In this document: positions 1 through 10,006 of the stretch, piece by piece
Position numbering within the stretch: the stretch's first letter is position 1
Layout of the letters: each line of letters starts with the position of its first letter
Assembly (NCBI GenBank): GCA_027596035.1
Contig: JADGJA010000445.1
Coordinates: forward strand, 1 to 18,513
Direction of reading: 5' to 3'
From: Thoreauomyces humboldtii
Taxonomy: Eukaryota; Chytridiomycota; Chytridiomycetes; Spizellomycetales; Powellomycetaceae
DNA: 18,513 nt
The notes under the pieces: generated by a model
Seen by the model: the letters and a program-made list of their open reading frames with translations, nothing else
Databases searched by the model: none
Told to the model about the DNA's origin: nothing
Position numbers and translations under genes: made by a program

Positions 1-215
1 CCCCCCCTCCTGGTCTTGCTGCCTGTTCCCTTTTTCGGGTCCTCCAACTTCTTTCTCTTGACCAGCAAACTGATAGTGAACCCCGTGTTTGACCATTCGG
101 GGATTTTCGAGTTCGAGAAGCCTTCGAAACAGACCCAAAGAGAGATCAGAAGGGCGAACGAGCAGAAGACCCGAGATCGGAAAGACCGGAAGAAAGCAAC
201 AGCGAGAGACACACC

Positions 216-2077
216 ATGGCTACGGAATCTTATTCAGAGATCTTGAAGCGCAAGGCCCAGGAGCAGGCCTCGGGCATGCCCACTCGTTCAAAGCGGCGCA
301 AGCAAGAAGCCGAAGCGAAAACAGAGTCGGAAGCTGTCGCAGTGCCGGAAGCGGCGGAACCAGGCGCTTCGTCCTCCTCCTCGTTCAAGACGGAACATGC
401 GCTCGAAGAGCAGCATTCCTCCTCGTTGAGCGATGCTCCAAAGGTCTCGGCAGCGGACTCGACCTGCGTGGTGTGGTTCAAGAGCGACCTGCGCGTACGC
501 GACAATCCGGCACTTTCGGCCGCCACTCGGTCGGGTCTTCCCGTCGTGGCACTTTTCCTTGTGAACGAGCACGAATGGTCCGGTCACGACATGGCCGGCG
601 TCCGAGCCGATTTCGTCCTGAGAAACCTGGCCTGTCTGAAGCAGGCTCTCGCAGAGGAGCTCGACATCCCGCTTGTCGTCAAGGTCATGTCCGAAGCCGA
701 TCCGACCACTTCTTCCAATGCCGTCGTGGAGACAGCCCGCGCTCTTGGTGCTTCGCAGCTACACTACAACCACGAATACGAGGTGGACGAGATGAAGAGG
801 GATACCAGGGTCTTCAGATTGCTGACGGACGCGGGGATCGAGCCCCACGCGTACCATGACCAATGCGTCATGGAACCTGGCTCCGTACGCACAAAGGAGG
901 GAAACGTCTACAAGGTCTATTCCATGTTCAAGAAGACATGGATCACCTACGTCGTGCGAGATCGCGTCCACGCCCGCTTCCCTGCGATCCCGACACGCAA
1001 TCCTCGCGCGGTTCCCGCGGCGGCCACCGAGTATGCTCAATTACATTCGAAGCTGCCGGATGTGCTGGCGGTCATTGACCTGAGTCCAGCAAAGGCTGAA
1101 GTGGCCCGCAAAAGCTTCCCCGCTGGGGAGGCGGAGGCTCACCGACGCTTGGTCTCGTTTCTGAAGGACAAAGCCAGCAATTACGGCGAGGCGAGAGATC
1201 TACCGGCCAGCGATGGCACATCGTCCTTATCGCCATATCTATCATCAGGCGTGATCACCACAAAGCTCTGCGTCTCGGCAGCGCTCGAAGCGAATCACGG
1301 ACGAATTGAGAGCGGTAACCAGGGGATTACAAAGTGGATTTCGGAGGTAGGCGGTCTAGCAAGGACTTCATTTGAGCCTGATCTGACCTAGCGTTTTGGC
1401 AGCTGATTTGGCGAGACTTTTATCGACACATCCTTGTCGAGTTCCCACGCGTCTGTAAGAACAAGCCGTTCAAGCTCGAGACTGACCGCGTTCCATGGCT
1501 GTACGATGACGAAGCGCTCGAACGTTGGAAGACCGGCCGGACCGGTTATCCGATTGTCGATGCTGGCATGAGGCAGCTCAACCATCTGGGATGGATGCAC
1601 AATCGACTTCGTATGATCACCGCCATGTTCCTCACAAAGGATCTCCTGCTGAACTGGCGACTTGGCGAGCGGTACTTCATGCAGAACCTGATCGACGGGG
1701 ACTTTGCGAATGTGAGCCCCTCAAAGATCTTTGCGCTGTACTCACGTGTAGATCGTGACACTTACACAGTCTGTTTTGTTTTTTTCCAGAACAACGGAGG
1801 TTGGCAGTGGTCAGCTTCGACCGGCGTTGATCCACAGCCATACTTCCGCATATTCAACCCCCTCCTCCAAAGTCAAAAGTGCGATCCCGATGGGGCGTAC
1901 ATCCGCAAGTGGGTGCCGGAGCTCTCCAAGCTGAAGGGCAAGTACATTCATAACCCGCACGGGGAGCTTCCTTCAGATGCCTTCGCAAAACTGGGATATC
2001 CTGCTCCGATCGTTGAGCACAAGTTTGCGCGCGACCGATGTCTTACTGCTTTCAAAAGTGCTTTAAAGAAGATTTGA
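216..2077 (+). CDS. PHR1: Class I CPD DNA photolyase (deoxyribodipyrimidine photolyase)
   Basis: Light-driven flavoenzyme that splits UV-induced cyclobutane pyrimidine dimers in DNA. Exons are 216-1346, 1403-1711 and 1790-2077, giving 575 residues. Joins are in frame: exon 1 ends ..WISE and exon 2 opens LIWRDFYRH, rebuilding the family motif; exon 3 opens NNGGWQW. The N-terminal domain starts near residue 83 (VVWFKSDLRVRDNPAL). FAD-domain marks are NYGEARDLP with GTSSLSPYLSSG (321-345), the SELIWRDF segment whose Glu377 matches the dimer-contacting Glu of E. coli photolyase, GWMHNRLRMI, and NNGGWQWSASTG, which holds the Asn near flavin N5 in that enzyme. Residues 1-80 are a low-complexity extension with basic clusters (KRK at 11, RSKRRK at 24) that look like a bipartite nuclear signal. 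The start ATG is in good context (caccATGg). Overall similarity to the bacterial/yeast class I pattern makes a cryptochrome or (6-4) enzyme unlikely. Confidence 0.95.
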
Positions 2078-2200
2078 GGCTTGCCATGAAGTCTCTTATA
2101 CTATGTAATATGGGGGTTATGTCTTTGGCATCATCACATATTCGGTCGATTGGGCGTTTATCAGGATCGACAACGAAGGTATCCCGTCTAAAACCAGGAA

Positions 2201-2488
2201 TTACGAGCGTGAGAGTGCTCGGGATCTCCCAGTAATTCTGCGCCACATTGTCGTGACCGCTGCCATGTAGTCGTCGCCCGCGACGTCTGCGGTCTCTTCG
2301 ATGGAGGTACATGTCGATCCCGTGAACGTGAGGATCTGATCTCCGGTAGCGGCTGAGATGGCTATGCGCTCGGTCTCGTCTACAGTATACCGGTCGCGTC
2401 AAGTCCCATAGCACGCATGACCGACCCATTCGTCCTCTTCCGCCAACTTTCCTGCGTTTTTCTGGAGACCATGCTGCTGAGGACTCTA
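2201..2488 (-). pseudogene. Coding-like fragment with in-frame stop, family not recognised
   Basis: On the minus strand one frame is open from 2398 down to a TAA at 2201-2203. Its codons favour C or G at third positions, as in the real genes here, and the peptide is of ordinary composition (it contains DETERIAISAATGDQ and AGDDYMAAVTTMW). The same frame continues upstream to about 2488, broken by a TGA at 2399-2401 that could come from an Arg CGA by one C-to-T change, and it meets another stop (TAG) just above. It has no clear start and no family I recognise. It could be the decayed tail of a gene cut by the neighbouring retroelement, a piece of another element, or chance. It also lies antisense to the region just downstream of the photolyase gene. 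Confidence 0.25.
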
Positions 2489-2601
2489 GTGAGGAGTGAC
2501 AACAGGGGAGAAAGGTTCGACAGTTCACATCTGATGAAAAGGGACGCCACCTTCCCACGCGGGGATTCGCCAGCTCCGCATCAGATCTCAACACCTCAAC
2601 A
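2475..2601 (-). mobile_element. Putative 3' LTR of the copia-type relic
   Basis: Read on the minus strand, a purine-rich run (AAGGGGGGAG, plus 2602-2611) is followed directly by TGTTGAGG at 2601-2594. That is the usual polypurine tract / LTR junction after the end of pol. The nearest matching end is CCTCAGCA at 2482-2475, which pairs with TGTTGAGG in 7 of 8 positions as an inverted terminal repeat and has the TG...CA ends of an LTR. This gives a 127-bp LTR. No second copy of it is visible in the window and no target duplication can be tested, so the left boundary is tentative. Confidence 0.45.
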
Positions 2602-2714
2602 CTCCCCCCTTGAACCGAGAACCTACGCCAGGTCACTCCCCTTGAGCACCCCGGTGCAGTGTCGGGAACCCGGGTGCGAGCTTGCGTTGGGAGCGACGTG
2701 CTCAAGGGAGCTGC

Positions 2715-2880
2715 ACGCAGGTACATCTTGACGCAAAAGTACTCAAATTTGGGGCGGCCGAGACTCTTGGTCATAGCGTCGGCAATCATGTCGGCGGAAG
2801 GAGGATGCTCAAATTATGACCTACTCGCTGGTGACTCGCGACATGGTCGTGAGAACCCAAAGCCTTGACGCAAGTGAGAT
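2715..2880 (-). pseudogene. Ty1/copia retrotransposon pol relic (RNase H C-terminus)
   Basis: The minus-strand frame at 2813-2715 reads EHPPSADMIADAMTKSLGRP followed by KFEYF and a short tail. This is the hallmark end of the copia RNase H domain (consensus about E.VPS..MIAD.LTK.L.RPKFE). A TAA at 2814-2816 interrupts the frame, and upstream similarity is shifted to other frames and fades by about 2880. A TRHFD-like string at 2912-2895 may be the preceding T-K-H-I-D motif, but the spacing is about 12 residues too long. The rest of pol, gag and the 5' LTR are absent, so the copy is dead. The family assignment rests on a single strong motif. Confidence 0.7.
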
Positions 2881-3053
2881 CCGGAAACGTTCACATTGTC
2901 GAAGTGCCTGGTGGTGACAGCCCAGACGGCGACGGGTTGTTGGTTCGCGTGAAAAGCACAACGCGTCTCTTTTCGGTCGCGCTCTCTCTCTCGCGTGCGC
3001 ACACTTTTCCCTTGCAACAACCCTTCGCTCCCTCTGTTTCTTTTTGCACACCA

Positions 3054-3060
3054 TATATAA
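3054..3060 (+). promoter_or_regulatory. TATA box candidate of the mannosyltransferase gene
   Basis: TATATAA lies 115 bases before the ATG at 3175. It is followed by a CT-rich leader (repeated tctcgtctctctc at 3111-3135), typical of fungal promoters around the transcription start. No other TATA-like string is closer to the start codon. Confidence 0.45.
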
Positions 3061-3174
3061 TACTAGATCATATATACCTTTTATCTCGATCGTACATTGA
3101 CCGGATCCTTTCTCGTCTCTCTCGTCTCTCTCTCTTTTGGTCGAAGAAGCGGAAGAAGCAACACACACAATCGA

Positions 3175-5205
3175 ATGACCAACGCCTCGATGCGACGATG
3201 GCACTCGACAGGCGTCCTGCTCCCATCAGTCACAATCCCTCTCGACGCAAAGGACAAGCCCATCATCTCCCTCCACGCCCGCTCATGCAACGGCTGCTGG
3301 TCGAGGATAACAAAGTATGCAAACCACAGGAACGGTCGACGGAAAAGCATATACTGGCTCTTCGTTGCCTTTACCGTGTGGCTCGCCATCCTGACCTTCA
3401 GGAGGCTATTCCACGCCTATCTTGACATGGCGCACTACAGGTAGGTTCTATCCTGTGTCCTCGGATCCGCCATCTGCTCCCGAAGAAGAAGACACATCGT
3501 CACTGAATGCCTCCCTTTGCCCATTTTTGCTCAGAACAAGGATGTGTCTACCGTCTGACATTCCGCCAGAATGCGTGGCTCCCATCACGCGCACGAGAGT
3601 CTTGATGCAGCAAGCTAGCCGCGGAGAAGCCGTCTGGAACTGGCACAACGCGGTAGCTCGCGCTCGTCTCTTCCGATCGCTCTTCGAGGACCGATACACC
3701 ATCACCGGTGACGAGAAGGACTCCTGTCTACGTTTCCTGAAGCCGACGCAGAGTCCATCCGTAGATCAGGTCGACGCGGTCCTTTCAGCCATCGAAGCCA
3801 ACATGTATCCCTTCATCGCGGCCAAACCAGAGAGCCGATTCGCGTCGGCTCAGTCCCTCCTGCGTTCCTACGCGGGAAGAGGCATCGTCATGACGACCGG
3901 GAACGAACACACCCGGTTCGCCGTCAACACCATCCGGATGCTCAGAGACCTCGGATGCACGTTGCCCATACAGATATTCTACGCCGACGACGACGACCTC
4001 CACGTGCGGAACAGGGCCGTGCTGGGAGCCCTGCCCGACGTGGAGCTCGTGGACCTGTCGACTTTGCTCGACATCCACGCCGCGTCTCAGAACGGAGAAC
4101 CCATCACCCGTCTCGGATGGGCCATGAAGCCCTTCGCCATGCTGGCGTCCCGGTTCCGGGAGGTCATCCTCATCGACGCCGACCTCCTCTTCCTTCAGAA
4201 ACCCGAGGTCATGCTCGATTATCCTCTCTACAAGGACACGGGCGTCCTGCTGTTCAGGGACAGAACGTTGGGCGCGGGATCTCCCACCCTTTCGGCGTTG
4301 ATGGAGGAGCTGATGGAGGGACTGCCCATGAGTGCATACTACCACAAGGAGGGACGCGCGGGAAGGTGGCTGTCGGGTCACGAAGGGGAGTCGGGAGTCA
4401 TCGTTTTCGACAAGCACCGGAATTTCCACTCGCTTCTCATGGCGTGCAAGATGAACTCTGGGCCCTATCAGAGGGATCTGTACAGCATCATCCATGGTGT
4501 GTGCCAGTTGTCTTCGAGGAGGGATCTGGGGTCTCTACGTTTGTTTGTTGACCTTTGCCTTTTTCCTGGCGTCATCTGTCTACAGGAGACAAGGAGACGT
4601 ATTGGATGGCACAGGAGATGCTGGACCTCCCTTACAGTTGGGCACCAGGAGCAGGCGGATCCATCGGATACCTCGAGCCTCACCCTCACGACCGGGACAT
4701 GGTTAAGATCTGCGGTCAGCTTTACCATCCCGATCCGGACCTCCAGCCGCTCTGGGCCAACGGTGGCATGGTCAGCAACAAACGATCTCCGAAGGGTGAA
4801 GGCATCCTGGAGTTCACTCACTGGGGGAACGACATGACCTTTAGAAACGTCACTTGGGACTGGGAGATGGAGGACAAGCCGTTCTGTTTGCACCTGAAAA
4901 AGTCCGCCAGGGGAGAGGATTGGGATTCCTTGGGACCAAGGGAATTGAACCTTATCGATAAGGCTGTCAAGGACTGGAAGGAGATAATCCATTTTGACGG
5001 AGGGAAGGACAAGGCCAAGAAGGCAGTGGGTAAGGTCCCCACCGAATCGCCATCCGCACCAATCGAAAAGCCGTTCCTGGCAGCCCGTCTTCCTCCCTCT
5101 CCTCCGGAAAAGAAAGAGGTCGCGGAGTATGCAGATGGACATCTACCGGAAAGTCCAGCGGGCATCCGACTGGGAAAAGGGGCCTTCGACAAGGATAGTT
5201 CCTAA
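3175..5205 (+). CDS. GT71 family (MNN1-type) alpha-1,3-mannosyltransferase
   Basis: Golgi type II membrane glycosyltransferase that adds alpha-1,3-linked mannose from GDP-mannose to glycans. Exons are 3175-3440, 3535-4496 and 4586-5205, giving 615 residues. Joins restore ..AHYR|TRMC and ..SIIHG|DKETYWMA. A short cytosolic head of about 57 residues is followed by one membrane anchor (SIYWLFVAFTVWLAILTF, about 58-75) and a lumenal catalytic domain. Family marks are GIVMTTGNEHTRFA, QIFYADDDDL, GWAMKPFAML, the metal-binding DAD inside EVILIDADLLFLQKP (near 303-305), DTGVLLFRDR, ESGVIVFDK and HGDKETYW. The last 60 or so residues are Lys/Pro/Glu-rich and look disordered. ATG 3175 is the first ATG in this frame. 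Whether it acts on N-glycans, O-glycans or a capsule-like polymer cannot be told from sequence; GT69 (CMT1/CAP59) is a less likely alternative because the motifs match the GT71 pattern. Confidence 0.88.
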
Positions 5206-5553
5206 TTCTGACCCTATTCTGTGACTTTTTCTCGCTGATCTCCGTCTGCGATGTACTGAATATATGCAAATTCTGCCACTTCGCCTTGTTTCGATATGAA
5301 ACAGAATCATGATGAAAAGGACTGCTTCGTATTGTGTGTGCACTTCCCATAAGAGGACTGGGCCCACCCCACCATTCCCAATCTGCCCGCTCCAGATGTT
5401 CCCTGTCTTGCCGCACCAACGCCCCAACTCGTACGCAGCCAGAACCGATTCCCCATGTCCGACCCTGTGCGTGGAAGAGCGTCGAAAGGACCGCCCGCAC
5501 TCACCCAAGCTTCCCCTTCCCCGATGCTTAGCATTGCAACAATATTTCGCAAC
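5206..5553. other. Convergent intergenic space (3' UTRs)
   Basis: This stretch of 348 bases lies between the stop of the mannosyltransferase and the stop of the zinc-finger gene on the opposite strand. It should hold both 3' UTRs. Short open frames here overlap each other on both strands and have no start context or family motif. I see no RNA gene, repeat or mobile element. Confidence 0.5.
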
Positions 5554-6640
5554 CTATCCCCTCCACTCAGGGTTGTACTGCTGTTCGGTTCCCGGGGGCT
5601 GAGTTCCAATGCCGTACTCGTGGCCCTGGGAGTACAAGGACTGTCCGTAACCCTGGCCCGAGGAGTGGTCCGTACCAGGAGGAGCCAGGGGAGCTCCGTA
5701 GCCCCCGCCACCACCGCCGTACACATCGTGACCGCCGTGGGCCCCGCCGGGAGCCATAGGGGCTCTGCAGCGGAAGCACTCGGTGCGGCTTCGGAAGTTG
5801 TGAGACTGGCAGCTGGGACACATCCAATCACCCTCCTTCATGGCAGGACCGTGGCCACCACCGCCACCACCCTGACCGCCGCCGTAGTAGTCACCTCCCT
5901 GACCTCCCCCCGTCCTGGGACCGGGAGCAAGTCCATCGCTGCGGGGAGCGCGGCACTTGTAGCACTCGGCCCTGCTTTGGAAGTTGTGGAACTGGATAAC
6001 AACACAGAAAGAAAATACAGTTCGAGCGACGGGCCTGATTTGGGAAAGATGCACAACGCAAGGGCAAGCCACCTACCTGACATTGATCGCATCCCCAATC
6101 CCCGGGACGGAACTCGGGCCGGTTCTGCTGCTGGTATCCACCACCGCCGCCACCGTAACCTCCCTGGCCCCCGTAGGACTGCTGCTGAGGAGGGTAACCG
6201 CCAGCACCGCCACCAGCACCCGGACGTTGAGACCCACAGCGCATGCACTCATGTCGAGAAGCAAAGTTCTGGAAGTTGCAGGTCGGCTTCTCGCAGATCC
6301 AGTCCCCTACGAGCATACCAGTCCCACGATGAATATTCCTGGAGCCACAGTCTGGAATGTTAAGAATGCAGAAGTTTCAAAGAATACCTGGACGCATGCT
6401 GCCACCTCCGGATGGAGGAGCGCCGTACTGACCGGGAGGAGGTCCACCGGGACCGCCACCCATGCCGTCCTTGGGAGCGTTGCAACGGAAGCAGGAAGAA
6501 CGCGACTGGAAGTTGTGGCACTGTGCTCAAAGGGTCACCATCAGGATTTTCGATCGGACATACATATCATGCGCGGTGTAGATCCTTACGTCGCAAGAGG
6601 GACACATCCAGTCCCCGGGCTTCATGTTGGCGTAACTCAT
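5554..6640 (-). CDS. Protein with four RanBP2-type (RBZ) zinc fingers
   Basis: Likely single-stranded RNA-binding protein. Exons in transcript order are 6640-6590, 6520-6388, 6306-6077 and 5991-5554, giving 283 residues. Four fingers of the form G-D-W-x-C-x(2-4)-C-x(10)-C-x2-C start near residues 9 (GDWMCPSCD), 62 (GDWICEKPTC), 130 (GDWGCDQCQ) and 192 (GDWMCPSCQ). Each carries the N-F-x-S-R core, which in RBZ proteins such as ZRANB2 contacts GGU-containing RNA. Gly-, Gln- and Tyr-rich linkers separate them, with no RRM or RS domain, and the C-terminal 70 residues are Gly/Gln/Tyr-rich and probably disordered. Introns split fingers 1 and 3 at the same point after the second Cys. The start is the ATG 24 bases ahead of the first GDW. 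The specific orthologue is uncertain; plant and fungal multi-RBZ proteins look alike. Confidence 0.9.
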
Positions 6641-6788
6641 CTTGCAGTCTTCTACTGGTGTATTTGCGGATGTCTGATGTTGCGACCGCTAAAGAGAGAG
6701 ATCTGCTGCCGGTGGGAAAGGGCGAAAAAGTTTTGCAGGCGGCTGGCTGCTGCTCTACCAGGAACGGCTGCCGAATATTCGCATTTCG

Positions 6789-6812
6789 CGTCCAGATTCC
6801 CGTCCAGATTCC
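6789..6812. repeat. Perfect tandem 12-mer (2 copies)
   Basis: CGTCCAGATTCC occurs twice head to tail at 6789-6800 and 6801-6812, about 150 bases upstream of the zinc-finger gene start. It could be a duplicated regulatory site or a simple slippage event. Confidence 0.6.
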
Positions 6813-6828
6813 CACCGACTCTCACGAC

Positions 6829-6834
6829 TATATA
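6829..6834 (-). promoter_or_regulatory. TATA box candidate of the zinc-finger gene
   Basis: TATATA inside the palindrome CTATATAG lies about 190 bases upstream of the minus-strand start at 6640, in the 288-base space that also holds the 3' end of NCL1. The site is symmetric, so direction rests on gene context only. Confidence 0.35.
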
Positions 6835-6928
6835 GGGATAAGATACGATGGAAGGCTTCTGATGGAAATGGCTCTCCCGGTCCTATGGCAAGATCTTCTC
6901 TAAACTTATTGAGCATAGCGCGCTACTT

Positions 6929-9800
6929 CTAATCTGTCTCCACAACGGCCTTATCCGCTTCATCAGACTGGCCGTCCTCCTCCATGGCCGCTGCCTCCTC
7001 CGTCACTTCCTCGTTCACCTTGACAACGTCCGTCAAACCAACCTGGATGGCCAGGTCCTTCCCCGTGATTCGGTGCATGAGCGACCTGCGCTCGGCCTTG
7101 TTGATAAGGAGCGACACGCTGACCTGTGCTCGCCAGACAGGGAGCAGCACCACTGTGTGCATGCTCCCCTCGTAGCCGGGTTCGGTGGAGGGGTCAAACT
7201 TGATGATGCAGCTACCATGCACTTGAAGACGCCAATCACCATCAGTGGGAGAACACCCATGGCGACACACGGTAGATCGCTTGAGCACTTACGCATATCT
7301 TTGAACTTCTGGGAAAGCTCCTCCGAGAACTCTGGGAACTTCGGGTACTCGTGCGCCAGCAGGATCTGCACATCCGCCATGCTGGCCGAAACGAGAATCG
7401 ATCCCGACACGAAAGGACTGAGAGTCGACAAACCCTCGTTCGCAAGGCGGAAAGCGCATCCCTGAGCTGCCTCTCCCACGGCCCCCTGTCGCGTAAACAG
7501 TCGAATTCCCGTATTGACGATCTCCAAATCGAACTATCAGATCATGGCCCGTTTTCTCGATCTTATAATGAGGCCGCCTCTCTCACCTTCAGCCTGTGAG
7601 AGTTCGAAGCGGTGACCACGTCACGAACACGGGAAGAGACAAACTGGCATGTTCTCCACAGATTATCCTCTGCTCGCACCACAAAGTTGTCTTCCGGGAA
7701 TTCGGAACTGAGACCAAAAAACTTTCTGCAAGGGCAAACAAAACAACATCAACAAGAATGCAGACGTAGACCATTTGAAGTCTAGTCACCAACCTCATGT
7801 TCACGATTTCAGGGTCGTCCCGAGGAAGGAAAATGAAAGGCTTTTCGTGACCTTCCCAAGCGACTCCGTTCTTCTTTTTCGAGGCGTTTGCTCGTTTTTC
7901 AGGAACCCTGGCCTCAACTGATGACTCGGCCTGCGCTCCATCGACTTGGACTCGCTTGGGCTCTTCGCCGACTTCCTCCTTCGCGTCCCTTTTTCGTTTG
8001 TTCGTCAGACTGCAATTCCCAAGCTCAGAAACAACGCAAACAAAAGTCGCTGTGCTCGAATAGCGCGAAATTAACGAACCTCGCTTCGTTATCGATAGTT
8101 TCCTCGGTAATGTTGGCCATGATGTCTTCGTTGACCGCAGCTTCGGATTCTGGCTCCACGAGGTCTTCACTGACCGCGGCTTGGGATTTGGGCTCAGATC
8201 TTGGTTTGTCCAAAGACCCGTACGCAGCAACCTTCTCCAATACCGCCACAAAGAACCCGCCCGTGTTTTGGAGATGAGGATAGATACGTATGCTGCGGAA
8301 AAGGACTTGGTGAGTCAACATTTCTCAATCCGACATATGTACAGTGCCTACCATCGGTCCAGGTTCAGCTCCGACGCATTCGCAGGGGGGAACATAGAGG
8401 GTAGAACTCCCTTACGGTCGTCCTCTGGGGTTTCGTCGAAAGAGTTGTAGAAAAAACCGTTCTTGTGTTGGAAAGTCCACGTTGAAAGTCCAGGCTTTCG
8501 GATCAAGGCTGGAAGTTCCGCGGACACATCTACCAGACGGAGCGCGCCTCGACATTCGGCAATGGCTGCCGCGACTACGGCTTCGTTCTCGATAGGATTG
8601 AAAGAGCATGTGGAGTAGACGATCCTGCCGCCGACTTTGAGTAGAGCGGCCCCACGGCGAAGAATAGGAATTTGAATTCTGAAATAATAAGGAGAACGAT
8701 AAGGGAAAGGATCCAACATGACCCAAGCTTCTGGAAATTACCGCACCTGTGCAGTCCATTTCCGTCATCCCTTCTCCATGTATTCCAAATCAACTTGTTC
8801 TTGCGGAACGTACCGTCGCCGCTACATGGAACGTCGGCAAGAATCCGATCGAAACGCAGTGCCTTTTGCTCCTCGCCCAGCTCCGAGAAAAAGATGTTGG
8901 GGAATTGTTGGGCCTCGTGATTCGTAACGATCAGACATGGGCTCTGCAAGCGTTTAGTCTGCTTCACAAGCAGGTGACATCTCTTCTGATCGGCGTCGTT
9001 CGCGATCACAAGTCCCGTTGGGATGGCCTCCGCCTCATTCGCATGCAGGTCTTCCAAGAGCTGCGCTGTCTTGCTGCCAGGCGCAGCGCACATATCCAAA
9101 ACTGTGTGATGGGATTTGACGTCTAAAAGGAGGGTGGGAACCATGCTGACGATCTCCTGTCGGCTGAAGTTGCCAACCTCGGTTTCCGCTACCAGGAAAC
9201 GGTGGAAACTGGCGAGGCTAGCAACCTTTCTAAGGCTTTGGCGAGTGAGTTTTGACTCCCATCCAAGATTGCCAGGGTACCTAGGAGGGGGATACGTCAG
9301 AAAACGAGTGGATCTTCCCTGTGCAGAGTATCTCACCATGGAACGGGTTTCGGCACTTCGATCTTCTCGCCGTCCACGACAAAATCCTCCATGCCAGGAA
9401 AGTACTCGTTGATCATAAGATCCCGCAAATCGGTGGCGTGACTAACAGAACAAAAAATCAGATACGAAATCATGTGGGCCAGTCAATGATAATGCCCTTA
9501 CCTGCGGTTTCCTGTTATCCGGAAGCTGATAGGCAGAAGCACCCTCAAGGTCGCCAGCATTTGTTCAAACTCGTCGTCGGATAAGATTTTTTGAGCCTAT
9601 AACGTACTCCGAATCAGGACTCTACAGCTCAACATCGAAAGCGCCATCTCTTCCCTTACCTTGTAATACTTGTTAAACTGTTCATTGTTCATGTCAACGA
9701 CCACGTCGGTATATTCGGGTACGGCGTCAGAAGGACCTTTCGGCTTCTTCTTGTAGTTGACCTTTTTCCACCCTCGACCATTGGCCTTCTTGCCGCCCAT
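6929..9800 (-). CDS. NCL1: tRNA (cytosine-5)-methyltransferase NCL1/TRM4 (NSUN2 family)
   Basis: SAM-dependent nuclear enzyme making m5C at several tRNA positions. Ten exons in transcript order: 9800-9660, 9596-9502, 9441-9337, 9280-8747, 8678-8352, 8292-8080, 8009-7794, 7725-7587, 7521-7293, 7221-6929, giving 763 residues, close to the family length. The start has the typical MGGKKANGRGWKKVNYKK head. SAM motif I is VLDMCAAPGSKT (174-185). The two family cysteines are visible in DVPCSGDG (Cys266, releasing) and YSTCS (Cys316, nucleophile). Later marks are RIYPHLQNTGGFFVAVL, EKPFIF, NLWRTCQF and the C-terminal GSCIIKFDPS and ITGKDLA. A Lys/Glu-rich linker at about 420-500 looks disordered. Introns are 56-71 nt. 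Exon 9 could instead start at 7533, adding FDLE; I prefer 7521 because a CTGAT branch-like site then fits. The donor of intron 6 (gttcgt) is weak. The stop is TAG at 6929-6931. Confidence 0.95.
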
Positions 9801-10006
9801 AGTTGCTAAGGAACCGCCGCGCAGGAAGATGGTTCAGCGTGGAGAAGAGGACGGGAAAGGAAGTGCCCCTTTTGCGCTACGGTGTCAAAGGAAGCAAGGA
9901 GGAGAGTTTCTGAAAAACAAATAAAATTGGGTAGGACTTTCGGAAACGCGCCCTGCCGCCCGAGAGGACGGACCTTCTTCCATCGCTACAATTCAGCATC
10001 ACGCCG
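9801..10006. promoter_or_regulatory. Shared divergent promoter, NCL1 / PAN6
   Basis: The 206 bases between the opposing start codons must hold both 5' leaders and promoters. I see no TATA box. The sequence is mixed, with purine-rich runs on the NCL1 side (gaagaggacgggaaaggaag). Co-regulation is possible but not shown. Confidence 0.5.

Noticed and set aside
89..859. A 256-residue plus-strand frame overlapping the photolyase start
   Set aside because: It is a different frame from the photolyase, with Arg/Ser-rich composition and no domain; the frame from 216 is clearly the real one.
2052..2789. A 245-residue minus-strand open frame overlapping the end of the photolyase gene
   Set aside because: Only its first 25 residues match a family (copia RNase H). 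The rest runs through the putative LTR and unrelated sequence, is Arg-rich and changes character, so it is not a single gene.
2895..2912. TRHFD as the conserved copia RNase H T-K-H-I-D motif
   Set aside because: It is in a different frame context and about 12 residues too far from the ADAMTK motif, so it may be chance; kept only as a remark.
3097..3174. Upstream extension of the mannosyltransferase start
   Set aside because: The frame is open but begins with TTG in a CT-rich leader; the first ATG is at 3175 and is followed by a normal type II anchor layout.
3785..4495. A 236-residue minus-strand open frame inside the mannosyltransferase gene
   Set aside because: It is exactly antisense to a strongly supported GT71 exon, has His/Val/Gly-rich shadow composition and no motif.
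5455..6835. Long plus-strand frames (302 and 283 residues) over the zinc-finger gene
   Set aside because: They are Thr/Ala/His-rich shadows of Gly-rich minus-strand exons and run through its introns; the minus strand carries four perfect RBZ fingers.
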